A model generated the notes under the pieces. That model was not told where the DNA came from, did not search any database, and saw only the letters and a program-made list of their open reading frames with translations. A DNA stretch of 64,000 bases, taken from positions 1 to 64,000 of the forward strand of contig NZ_JAIPUT010000009.1 in NCBI RefSeq assembly GCF_020055635.1. The letters run 5' to 3'. This document shows, piece by piece, positions 26,036 to 33,183 of the stretch. The stretch is from Marivita sp. Its GTDB lineage: Bacteria > Pseudomonadota > Alphaproteobacteria > Rhodobacterales > Rhodobacteraceae. Numbering within the stretch: the first letter of the stretch is position 1; each line of letters begins with the position of its first letter. A program made the translations under genes and the position numbers.

Positions 26036-26452
26036 TTATCCGTCTCGTCCGGGTTCGGTTGGATCGTTTGAGAAGATCGCGATTTTGTTGCCCTGCGGAT
26101 CGCGCAGGTAGCCGACATAGAAACGCGCCCCGTAGGACGCGCGGAAACCGGGCTGACCCGCGTCCGAACCGCCTGCGGCAAGCGCGGCAGAGTGAAGGTC
26201 GCGCACCTGCTGCTGAGTGCGCGCCTCGAATGCGATCATCGCACCGTTGCCGGCCGAGGCCGGGCCTCCGTCAAAGGGGGTCTTGACGTAGAAATCGGGC
26301 AAAGCGGCCGGCTGACCGGGTTGCAGGGGCAGCGCATAGCTGAGGCCCTCGGGCCCTTCCTCAAGCGCATACCCAAGGGCTGGCAGGACCGCCGAGTAAA
26401 ACTGCCGCGCGCGCGTGATGTCATCGGCCCCGACGGTAACATAGGCAATCAT
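26036..26452 (-). CDS. VOC-family protein (glyoxalase/bleomycin-resistance fold)
   Basis: 138 residues with the paired beta-alpha-beta-beta-beta pattern of the vicinal oxygen chelate fold: MIAYVTVGADDITRARQFY at the start, MIAFEARTQQQVRDLHSAAL in the middle and YVGYLRDPQGNKIAIFSND at the end. Family members bind a metal and act on small electrophiles or bind antibiotics. The specific role cannot be read. It lies 60 nt upstream of nothing obvious on its 3' side and 61 nt after the monooxygenase-like gene on the same strand, so the two may share a transcript. Confidence 0.88.
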   Translation of the reverse strand: MIAYVTVGADDITRARQFYSAVLPALGYALEEGPEGLSYALPLQPGQPAALPDFYVKTPFDGGPASAGNGAMIAFEARTQQQVRDLHSAALAAGGSDAGQPGFRASYGARFYVGYLRDPQGNKIAIFSNDPTEPGRDG

Positions 26453-26513
26453 GCAACCTGTCCCTTCCTTGCACGTCCGGCCAATTCCCGGCCGGTGCCG
26501 TGGATCATCCGGG

Positions 26514-26819
26514 TCATGCGACCCCGGATATTTCGTAGGCGCGTTGAAGCCCCGCCGTCGCTGTTCCCCAGGACGACGCGCGCGTTCGATGCCTGTGAAA
26601 CTCGAACGCCTCTTTGTCGAGGAAGCACTCCTCTACCTGCCAAATCAAAGGGTCATCCGTCTGGAAGACATCGAAGGACAGACACCCGGGTTCCGCCCGC
26701 GTGAGGCGGATGTGCTCTGAAAGATGCTCTTGCACGAGTTCGGCGTCGCGCTCCGACCCGCAAATCAGGCGTCCCGTCAACCGCACCTGACCAGCACTGG
26801 CATCCGTTTTGGCACCCAT
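26514..26819 (-). CDS. ABM-family (antibiotic biosynthesis monooxygenase-like) protein
   Basis: 101 residues from the ATG at 26819, which has an AGGAG site 8 nt upstream (a start 12 codons earlier has none). The ferredoxin-like ABM fold is recognisable: VRLTGRLICGSERDAELV, HIRLTRAEPGCLSFDVFQTDDP and EECFLDKEAFEFHRHRT. Such small dimeric proteins often act on quinones or as stress-linked oxygenases without cofactors. The function here is unknown. It lies divergent from chrA. Confidence 0.85.
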   Translation of the reverse strand: MGAKTDASAGQVRLTGRLICGSERDAELVQEHLSEHIRLTRAEPGCLSFDVFQTDDPLIWQVEECFLDKEAFEFHRHRTRASSWGTATAGLQRAYEISGVA

Positions 26820-26993
26820 GTCACGACTCCTTTTCGTTCGGGCCGAGCCTAGCATGGGCTCGGAGCGACAACAAAGTTCCGCTGGCCCGATGCTTCAAGA
26901 GATGACGTCCCGACAAAAAGACCACCCCCCGACTTCGGATATCAGCGCGACGCGACATCCTGCGCGGGATCTGTCAATGAGGGTCAGATTGTC

Positions 26994-28283
26994 ATGTTCC
27001 TGAAACGCAGATCAGAGACACCGCCCCTCATGTCGCCCACGATTGCCCAGATCTTCGTCGTCTTCCTGAAAATCGGGCTGCTGTCCTTCGGTGGACCGGC
27101 GGCACAGATCGCGCTGATGCACCGGATGCTGGTGGACGAGCGCGACTGGCTGACGGAAAAGCAATTCCTGAACGCGCTCAGCTTTTGCATGTTGCTGCCG
27201 GGGCCGGAGGCGATGCAGCTGGCCACCTATGCGGGCTGGCGGTTGCAGGGCGTGTTGGGCGGGCTGATCGCGGGGCTGCTCTTCGTGCTGCCGGGGGCGG
27301 CGGTGATCTTTGCGCTGGCGCTGCTCTACGTGACCTATGGCGACCTGCCGCTGGTCGATACGCTGTTTCTGGGCGTACAGGCGGTGGCGGTGGTGATCGT
27401 GGTCGAGGCTTTGCTCAAGCTGTCCAGACGCGCGTTGCACGGGCGGGCGCATTGGGTGCTGGCGGGGCTGGCCTTTGTCGGGATCTTCTTTTTCGCGGTG
27501 CCGTTCCCGGTGATCGTTCTGGCGGCAGGCGTTTATGGCGCGCTGATGGCTGGGTCAGACGCGGCCCCGGCCCTGCCCGTCACGGTTTCGGCCGGGCGCA
27601 GTCTGGGCACGATCGGGATCGGTCTGGCGATCTGGGGCCTGCCCGTGCTGGCGGTGGACGCGGCGTTCAACGGCACGATCCTGACCGAGATCGCGCTCTT
27701 CTTTTCCAAGCTGGCCGTCGTGACATTCGGCGGCGCCTACGCGGTGCTGGCCTACATGGCGCAGGACGTGGTGGTGCAGTATGGCTGGCTGACCCCGACC
27801 GAGATGATGGACGGGTTGGGATTGGCCGAAACCACCCCCGGCCCGCTGATCCTTGTCACCCAGTTCGTAGGCACCTTGGCGGCCTTCCGGGAGGGTGGCT
27901 ACGGGCTGGCCGTGGCAGGCGGTCTGATGACGCTCTGGGTGACCTTCGTGCCCTGCTTCCTGTGGATCTTTGTCGGCGCGCCCTACATCGACTGGATTTC
28001 CGCGCAGCCGCGCCTGAACGGTGCCTTGCGCGCAATCACGGCGGCGGTGGTGGGCGTGATCCTGAACCTGTCGCTGTGGTTCGCGCTGCATGTGGTATTC
28101 GGCACGGTCGCGGAAACGCAGGTCGGAGTGCTGCGGCTCTGGCTGCCGGATGCGGCCACGTTGAACTGGCACGCGATGGCTCTGATCGCGCTGTCGGCGG
28201 GCCTGCTCCTGCGGCTGCATCTGGCGATTGGCTGGGCCCTGGGCCTTTCGGCAGCGGCGGCATTGGTCTTGGCGCAGTTTTGA
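26994..28283 (+). CDS. chrA: Chromate transporter, two-domain ChrA
   Basis: 429 residues with two homologous CHR domains (about 10-190 and 210-425). The signature FLKIGLLSFGGPAAQIALM lies near residue 20, and its counterpart FFSKLAVVTFGGAYAVLAYM near 235. About ten to twelve membrane helices. ChrA exports chromate from the cytoplasm and gives resistance. I keep the ATG at 26994 because a GAGGG site lies 9 nt before it; the ATG 12 codons later has none. It is a single gene without chrB or a regulator beside it. Confidence 0.94.
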   Translation: MFLKRRSETPPLMSPTIAQIFVVFLKIGLLSFGGPAAQIALMHRMLVDERDWLTEKQFLNALSFCMLLPGPEAMQLATYAGWRLQGVLGGLIAGLLFVLPGAAVIFALALLYVTYGDLPLVDTLFLGVQAVAVVIVVEALLKLSRRALHGRAHWVLAGLAFVGIFFFAVPFPVIVLAAGVYGALMAGSDAAPALPVTVSAGRSLGTIGIGLAIWGLPVLAVDAAFNGTILTEIALFFSKLAVVTFGGAYAVLAYMAQDVVVQYGWLTPTEMMDGLGLAETTPGPLILVTQFVGTLAAFREGGYGLAVAGGLMTLWVTFVPCFLWIFVGAPYIDWISAQPRLNGALRAITAAVVGVILNLSLWFALHVVFGTVAETQVGVLRLWLPDAATLNWHAMALIALSAGLLLRLHLAIGWALGLSAAAALVLAQF

Positions 28284-28358
28284 CCATCGGCTTTTGCCCT
28301 TGGCCCGAGTTTCGCCTAGAGAGGGGCAACCGCTTTGCAGGATGGAGCACGGGCAGCG

Positions 28359-29066
28359 ATGAAACTCTTTGTGGGTCTGGGGAATCCGGGCGCGAAATAC
28401 GCGAGGAACCGGCACAATATCGGCTTCATGGCGATGGACCGGATCGCATCGGATCATGGCTTTGCGCCGTGGAAATCAAAGTTTCAGGGCGAGGCGACCG
28501 AAGGGCGGCTGGGCAATGACAAGGTTCTGCTCCTGAAGCCCGGAACGTTCATGAACCGCTCGGGCCAGTCGGTGCAGGCGGCAATGCAGTTCTACAAGCT
28601 GGAGCCCTCGGACGTGGTGGTCTTCCACGACGAGTTGGACCTCGCCCCGGGCAAATGCCGGGTCAAGCAGGGCGGCGGCCATGCGGGCCACAACGGCTTG
28701 CGCTCGATCCACGGCCATATCGGCGAGGCGTACGGCCGCGTGCGGCTGGGCATCGGGCATCCCGGTCACAAGGATGCTGTGGCGGGATACGTGCTGCACG
28801 ATTTTCCCAAGGCGGACGAAGAGTGGCTGGATGACCTGCTGCGCGGGATCGCCGATGGCGCGCCGCAACTGGCGGATGGGGATTCCGGCAAGTTCATGAA
28901 CGCCGTGGCGCTGCGCGTGGCGCCCGCCCGGTCGTCGAAAACGCCGGCGACGCAAGCGAAGGCGGAAGCTCCGAAGCCCGAGCCGAAGCCAGAGCCGAAA
29001 CCCGAAGCAGCGCCAGAACCCGACACCCGCAACCCCTTTCAAAGGCTGGTGGACCGGTTCCGGTGA
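28359..29066 (+). CDS. pth: Peptidyl-tRNA hydrolase
   Basis: 235 residues from the ATG at 28359, giving the standard start MKLFVGLGNPG. Pth releases peptides from prematurely dropped peptidyl-tRNA. The catalytic His (RNRHNIGFMAMD), Asp (HDELDLAPGKCRVKQGG) and Asn residues (MNRSG, GGHAGHNGLRS) are present. The C-terminus has an extra, disordered Lys/Pro/Glu-rich part (KAEAPKPEPKPEPKPEAAPE) after about residue 195, seen in relatives but absent from the E. coli enzyme. It follows chrA by 75 nt on the same strand. Confidence 0.96.
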   Translation: MKLFVGLGNPGAKYARNRHNIGFMAMDRIASDHGFAPWKSKFQGEATEGRLGNDKVLLLKPGTFMNRSGQSVQAAMQFYKLEPSDVVVFHDELDLAPGKCRVKQGGGHAGHNGLRSIHGHIGEAYGRVRLGIGHPGHKDAVAGYVLHDFPKADEEWLDDLLRGIADGAPQLADGDSGKFMNAVALRVAPARSSKTPATQAKAEAPKPEPKPEPKPEAAPEPDTRNPFQRLVDRFR

Positions 29067-29193
29067 CATCGACCCTCGGGCGCAAAGCGTCCTCGGGCCT
29101 GGGATGCCCACAGTTTTTCACGGGCGCTGGGTGGCATGGGCGGACGATCCCGCCTAGGTTCAGATGAAACCACCGCATGACAGGAGGCCCCCG

Positions 29194-29577
29194 ATGGAAC
29201 CGGACGACGCAATCAACGTGATGGGTGGCCCGCTTGGGTCGTGTTCGACAGAGCCGCTGACCGGGTTCTTCAGGGATGGCCATTGCAACACCTGCGCTGC
29301 CGACACGGGAAGCCACACGGTGTGCGCGGTGATGACGGCGGAATTCCTGGCCTATTCGAAATACGTCGGCAACGACCTGAGCACCCCTGTTCCGCAGTTC
29401 CGCTTTCCGGGGCTCAAGCCCGGCGATCACTGGTGCCTGTGCGCGTCACGGTTCCTGCAAGCCCATGACGAGGGCTGCGCGCCCATGGTCAACCTTGCCG
29501 CGACGCACAGACGGGCGCTCGACATCGTGCCGATGCGGGTTCTGGAACAGTACGATATCGACTCGTCCGACGTCTGA
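29194..29577 (+). CDS. DUF2237 family protein
   Basis: 127 residues from the ATG at 29194, which has an excellent AGGAGG site. The DUF2237 pattern is clear: NVMGGPLGSCSTEPLTGFF, a Cys-rich NTCAADTGSHTVCAVMT, SKYVGNDLSTP and GLKPGDHWCLCASRF. The many conserved Cys suggest metal or iron-sulfur binding. The function of this family is not known. It ends a few bases before the convergent LuxR gene. Confidence 0.93.
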   Translation: MEPDDAINVMGGPLGSCSTEPLTGFFRDGHCNTCAADTGSHTVCAVMTAEFLAYSKYVGNDLSTPVPQFRFPGLKPGDHWCLCASRFLQAHDEGCAPMVNLAATHRRALDIVPMRVLEQYDIDSSDV

Positions 29578-29582
29578 CCGGC

Positions 29583-30113
29583 TCATGACGCCTTGTCCAT
29601 CTGCGGTCCCGGATCGGATCCGGACAGCGCGATGGGGTCGCCCATCAGTTCGTCGATGAACAGGCTGAGCAATTGCGGGCGGCCCGACACCCCCGCCTTG
29701 CGATAGATCGCGTTGGTCTGCGCCTTTACGGTGCCTTCGGAGGTGCTGCGCAGCCCGGCGATGTCGGCCGTGCTCAGCCCCTTGATCGAAAACAGCGCCA
29801 CGTCCTTTTCGGCGGGGGTCAGTTCCCATTCGGCAAAGCGTTCCTGCAACACGTCCATGAAGGCGCCCGACGCCAGACGCAGGCTTGCCTCGGCGGCGCG
29901 CTGCCGCTTGAGCGAGCGGACCATGAGCGTCGCACTGACGACCATGCCAAGGATCAGGCCGATCACCGCTCCGATCTGGGCCAGTTCGTAATAGACCCAG
30001 GCGATCGGAGAGGACGCGATGCCCAGCATGCTGCCAAGGATGTCCCACAAGAGGAACAGGCCGCTGGCCAATTGCAGCGCGCCAAGGGGGATCAGGACGA
30101 TCCAGATCCTCAC
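29583..30113 (-). CDS. Membrane-anchored LuxR-type regulator
   Basis: 176 residues from a GTG. Two membrane helices (about 5-26 and 44-66) are followed by a short linker and a LuxR-type helix-turn-helix (about 96-152: LTPAEKDVALFSIKGLSTAD, then SEGTVKAQTNAIYRKAGV). There is no receiver domain, so it probably senses a signal through the membrane part or a partner protein and binds DNA while at the membrane. It is the last gene of a minus-strand operon, 30 nt after the second poly-Asp gene, and likely regulates that operon. Four related half-sites at 31401-31457 upstream of the operon fit such a role. Confidence 0.82.
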   Translation of the reverse strand: MRIWIVLIPLGALQLASGLFLLWDILGSMLGIASSPIAWVYYELAQIGAVIGLILGMVVSATLMVRSLKRQRAAEASLRLASGAFMDVLQERFAEWELTPAEKDVALFSIKGLSTADIAGLRSTSEGTVKAQTNAIYRKAGVSGRPQLLSLFIDELMGDPIALSGSDPGPQMDKAS

Positions 30114-30143
30114 AGGCCAACCGGTGCCCGGAGGGACGTATGA

Positions 30144-30590
30144 TCAATCGTCGTCATCGTCATCTCCGCCGCCACCGCCGCCATCGTCATCATCGCCGCC
30201 GTCATCATCGTCGTCGCCGTCGTCATCATCGTCGTCGCCGTCGTCATCGTCGTCATCGCGGTCGTCATCGTCATCATCGCGGTCGTCGTCCCGGTCATCG
30301 CGATCATCATTATCATCGTCGCGATCATCGCCGTCGCCGCCGCGATCCGAGCGGTCGACATAGTCCCGCAGGATCGCCCCGGTCGCGGGATTGAGAATGA
30401 TCTCGCGCCGGCCGCGCGGGCCTGTCGCCACGATGCGCGTCCGGCCCAGCAGCGTGCGGCCAAGCGTGATGCGCCGATAGCCCTGCCGCCTGAGTTGATC
30501 GATCACCTGATCCTGGGCTGTCTGCGCGAGCACATCGACCGGAAAGGCGACCCCGGCCAGGAGGCCCGCAACAAGCTGTCTTCGTTTCAT
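30144..30590 (-). CDS. Exported PepSY-like protein with poly-Asp tail
   Basis: 148 residues with a signal peptide that starts MKRRQLVAGLLAGVAF and is cleaved after VLA. Residues 24-77 resemble one PepSY-type unit (QDQVIDQLRRQGYRRITLGR, then a strand REIILNPATGAILRDYV). From about residue 78 to the end the chain is nearly all Asp with Arg and Gly (for example DDDDDDRDDDDDDGDDDDDD). Such a tail can bind many divalent cations. It is a paralogue of the next gene upstream. It has a GGAG ribosome site. Codons in the tail are GAC/GAT runs, so length could vary by slippage. Function unknown; a calcium- or metal-binding surface role is inference. Confidence 0.8.
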   Translation of the reverse strand: MKRRQLVAGLLAGVAFPVDVLAQTAQDQVIDQLRRQGYRRITLGRTLLGRTRIVATGPRGRREIILNPATGAILRDYVDRSDRGGDGDDRDDDNDDRDDRDDDRDDDDDDRDDDDDDGDDDDDDGDDDDDGGDDDDGGGGGGDDDDDD

Positions 30591-30603
30591 TCTCGAACTC
30601 CAG

Positions 30604-30632
30604 GAGGCTCCCGTCAGCGGGACGGAAGCCTC
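30604..30632 (-). repeat. Intercistronic hairpin between the poly-Asp genes
   Basis: The arms at 30604-30615 and 30621-30632 pair as a 12-bp stem with one G-T position and a 5-nt loop. It lies just before the ribosome site of the second poly-Asp gene, so it may stabilise mRNA or modulate translation of that gene. Confidence 0.5.
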
Positions 30633-30654
30633 TGTTCTTCAGCTATCAGACGTT

Positions 30655-31314
30655 TCAATCGTCGTCATCATCGTCGTCGTCGTCATCGCTGTCGCCGTCG
30701 TCATCGCTGTCGCTGTCATCATCATCGTCATCGCTGTCATCATCGTCGTCGTCATCGTCGTCCCGACCGCGATCGTCGTCCCGCGCATCATCCCGGTCGC
30801 CGTTGCGGTCATCGTCGTCGCGATCCTCGTCCCGGTCATCATCCCGGTCGTCGTTGCGGCCATCGTCGTCGCGATCGTCATCGCGATCATCATCGTCGTC
30901 GCGATCATCGTCATCATCGCCGCGGCCGCGTGCGTCATCATCCCGACCACGATCATCCCGGCCACGGCCACGGACGTCATCGTCATCGTCATCGTCACCC
31001 AGGTCAGAGCGCGCGATCTCGACGAAGTCGCGGGCCCGATTGCGGATCTCGACACCTGGGCGGGTGTCGTCATCACCACGGACGCGTTCGACCTCCTGCT
31101 TGAGAATATCGCCGGTGGCACGGTCGTAGACCACTTCGAGCTTTTGCGTGCCGCGAATGGCCTCGACCTTGATCTGGCCAAGGCCATTGTCGATTTCGAT
31201 ACGTTCGAAGCCCTGCCCTTTCAGGTCGTCGACGATCTGATCGGTTGCAGATTGCGCGAAAGCCATGCTGCAAGTGAGCGTGGCGAATACGGCGGTCATC
31301 AATGTCTTTTTCAC
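30655..31314 (-). CDS. Exported PepSY-like protein with long Asp/Arg tail
   Basis: 219 residues, first gene of its operon. Signal peptide MKKTLMTAVFATLTCSMAFA, then a PepSY-like unit at about 22-77 (DQIVDDLKGQGFERIEIDNG and LEVVYDRATGDILKQEV). From about residue 100 to the end it is dominated by Asp with Arg, Gly and Ser (RDDDRDDDGRNDDRDDDRDE type), finishing in ten Asp. The PepSY unit and tail match the next gene, so the pair arose by duplication. PepSY domains are usually found in peptidase inhibitors or signal sensors. A metal-buffering or sensory role linked to the membrane LuxR protein is possible. This is not proven by sequence. Confidence 0.8.
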   Translation of the reverse strand: MKKTLMTAVFATLTCSMAFAQSATDQIVDDLKGQGFERIEIDNGLGQIKVEAIRGTQKLEVVYDRATGDILKQEVERVRGDDDTRPGVEIRNRARDFVEIARSDLGDDDDDDDVRGRGRDDRGRDDDARGRGDDDDDRDDDDDRDDDRDDDGRNDDRDDDRDEDRDDDDRNGDRDDARDDDRGRDDDDDDDDDSDDDDDDSDSDDDGDSDDDDDDDDDD

Positions 31315-31400
31315 GTTTCGGTCCTTTCATGTCCCTTGGGCCTGCCATGCGGCAGACACCGGGAACACTGACCACCTGGATGTTCGCAGGATATTGGCCG

Positions 31401-31457
31401 GCGGTTTAGGGCGGGGTTCATAAACCACTGTCCCATGCGCCTAAACCGCAGTTTATG
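31401..31457. promoter_or_regulatory. Four related half-sites upstream of the poly-Asp operon
   Basis: Four copies of a GGTTTA(G/T)G-like element alternate in orientation: GCGGTTTAGG 31401-31410, CATAAACC 31419-31426, CCTAAACCGC 31440-31449 and GTTTATG 31451-31457. The outer pair is a perfect 10-bp inverted repeat. They lie 87-143 nt upstream of the operon start at 31314 and are probably an operator for a dimeric regulator. Confidence 0.55.
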
Positions 31458-31483
31458 CGGACCCTTGGGAAGGTGGCGGACAA

Positions 31484-31515
31484 AGAAAAACCCCTCGCGC
31501 CAGGAGCACGAGGGG
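31484..31515 (-). terminator. Rho-independent terminator of trpB
   Basis: On the minus strand CCCCTCG (31515-31509) pairs with CGAGGGG (31497-31491), followed by five T (complement of A 31486-31490). It starts 29 nt after the trpB stop and separates trpB from the poly-Asp operon promoter. Confidence 0.8.
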
Positions 31516-31543
31516 TCTGAAGGTCAGGTTGAGGTGGCTGCGG

Positions 31544-32764
31544 TCAGCCCATGTCGAATCCCAAGTGTTTGGCGACGGTAAAGATGTCCTTGTCGCCGCG
31601 TCCGCACATGTTCATGCAGATGATGTGATCCTTGGGCAGGTCGGGCGCGATCTTCATCACATGGGCCAATGCGTGGCTGGGCTCCAGCGCCGGGATGATG
31701 CCTTCCATCTCGCAACACAGCTGGAACGCCTCCAGCGCCTCGGCGTCGGTGATCGACACGTATTGCGCGCGGCCAATGTCGTGCAGCCAGGCGTGTTCCG
31801 GCCCGATGCCCGGATAATCGAGCCCTGCCGAAATGCTGAACCCTTCGAGGATCTGGCCGTCATCGTCCTGCAAGAGATAGGTGCGGTTGCCATGCAGCAC
31901 ACCCGGCCGCCCCCCGGTCAGGGACGCGCAATGCTCCATCTTGGCATTCACACCCTTGCCGCCCGCTTCGACGCCGATGATGCTGACCTCCTTGTCGTCA
32001 AGGAAGGGATAGAACAGGCCCATCGCGTTCGACCCGCCCCCGATGGCGGCAATCAGCGTGTCGGGCAGACGGCCCTCGGCCTCGTGCATCTGATCGCGGA
32101 CCTCCTTGCCGATGATCGACTGGAAATCGCGGACCATCGCCGGATAGGGGTGCGGGCCGGCCACGGTGCCGATGCAGTAGAACGTGTCGCGCACATTGGT
32201 CACCCAGTCGCGCAGCGCGTCGTTCATCGCGTCCTTGAGCGTGCCGCGACCGGATGTGACCGGGATCACTTCGGCGCCGAGCAGTTTCATCCGGAAGACG
32301 TTGGGCTGCTGGCGCTCGACGTCATGCGCACCCATGTAGACGACGCATTTCAGGCCGAACTTGGCGCAGACGGTGGCGGTGGCCACGCCGTGCTGACCGG
32401 CGCCCGTCTCGGCGATGATGCGGGTCTTGCCCATGCGGCGGGCCAGGATGATCTGGCCCAGCACGTTGTTGATCTTGTGCGCGCCGGTGTGGTTGAGTTC
32501 GTCGCGCTTCATGTAGACCTTCGCGCCGCCGAGCCGCTCGGTCAGGCGTTCGGCGTGATAGAGCGGCGACGGGCGGCCCACGTAATGCTTCCAGAGGAAG
32601 TCCATCTCGGACCAGAAACTCTCGTCGGTCTTGGCGCGCTCGTACTGCTCTTCGAGTTCGAGAATGAGCGGCATCAGGGTTTCGGAGACAAAGCGTCCGC
32701 CGAAGATGCCGAACCGGCCCTTTTCGTCGGGACCGGTCATGAAGCTGTTGAATAGATCGTTCAT
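31544..32764 (-). CDS. trpB: Tryptophan synthase beta chain
   Basis: 406 residues from the ATG at 32764, which has a GAGAGG site; the upstream extension of the frame reads through palindromes and is not protein-like. It joins indole and serine with pyridoxal phosphate. The PLP Lys is in [16 protein letters not shown], the phosphate loop in GGGSNAMG, and the acid switch in [13 protein letters not shown]. trpA lies 14 kb away and trpF is not in the window. A 76-residue gene precedes it, separated by a palindrome array. Confidence 0.97.
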   Translation of the reverse strand: MNDLFNSFMTGPDEKGRFGIFGGRFVSETLMPLILELEEQYERAKTDESFWSEMDFLWKHYVGRPSPLYHAERLTERLGGAKVYMKRDELNHTGAHKINNVLGQIILARRMGKTRIIAETGAGQHGVATATVCAKFGLKCVVYMGAHDVERQQPNVFRMKLLGAEVIPVTSGRGTLKDAMNDALRDWVTNVRDTFYCIGTVAGPHPYPAMVRDFQSIIGKEVRDQMHEAEGRLPDTLIAAIGGGSNAMGLFYPFLDDKEVSIIGVEAGGKGVNAKMEHCASLTGGRPGVLHGNRTYLLQDDDGQILEGFSISAGLDYPGIGPEHAWLHDIGRAQYVSITDAEALEAFQLCCEMEGIIPALEPSHALAHVMKIAPDLPKDHIICMNMCGRGDKDIFTVAKHLGFDMG

Positions 32765-32825
32765 CGCGCGCGCCTCTCTTGTCGAACAGGACACAGGTAG
32801 CGATGTGCTGCGCGATGGGCAAGGG

Positions 32826-32917
32826 CAAGCGCCTTCGAAGGCGCTTGGGACCGCGTTTCGAAACGCGGTTTTCAAGCCAATTCGAATTGGCTTGGGCAAG
32901 CGATTTCGAAATCGCTT
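32826..32917. repeat. Array of four perfect 20-22 bp TTCGAA palindromes
   Basis: Four palindromes with different arms: 32826-32847 (22 bp, AAGCGCC arms), 32850-32869 ACCGCGTTTCGAAACGCGGT, 32873-32894 (22 bp, AAGCCAA arms) and 32898-32917 AAGCGATTTCGAAATCGCTT. All are centred on TTCGAA, with 23-24 nt between starts. The array abuts the stop codon of the 76-residue gene (32918-32920). Two of its units resemble two of the array at 23744-23855, in the same order. Confidence 0.85.
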
Positions 32918-33148
32918 CTACCGGACGCGCCGGATCGGCTGATCGTTGCAGAACACCACGTAATGTCGTCCGTTGCGCACCGCCTGGAATCCACGTTCCT
33001 CGACGGCGGCGACAAAGGCGTCGCGGCCCACGAGCCGTTCGACATCGCGGATCTGCCGCTTGACCACGCCGCCCTTCTGCGCCTCTGCCGAGGACAGCAT
33101 CTGGGTCAGCCAGATTTCGGGGGTCAGGTGATCGGGGAGTCGTGTCAT
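32918..33148 (-). CDS. Conserved small protein upstream of trpB
   Basis: 76 residues with no signal or membrane segment. The start reads MTRLPDHLTPEIWLTQMLSS, then AEAQKGGVVKRQIRDVERLV and a closing AVRNGRHYVVFCNDQPIRRV. Proteins of this type occur next to trpB in related genomes and are sometimes mislabelled as phosphoribosylanthranilate isomerase, but the length rules that enzyme out. The sequence suggests a small two-layer fold, perhaps nucleic-acid binding. The function is unknown. The stop codon touches the palindrome array. Confidence 0.75.
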   Translation of the reverse strand: MTRLPDHLTPEIWLTQMLSSAEAQKGGVVKRQIRDVERLVGRDAFVAAVEERGFQAVRNGRHYVVFCNDQPIRRVR

Positions 33149-33183
33149 GCGCCCGGTTTTGGCAAATCAAGGTAAATGCCGGG

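Noticed and set aside
30144-31020. Trinucleotide repeats considered as a CRISPR or satellite array
   Set aside because: No spacer structure; the repeats follow the coding frame of Asp-rich tails.
30140-31103. Poly-Ser/Arg/His open frames on the plus strand over the poly-Asp genes
   Set aside because: Reading the GAC/GAT repeats in other frames gives Ser, Arg and His runs. The minus-strand frames have signal peptides and ribosome sites, so they are the real genes.
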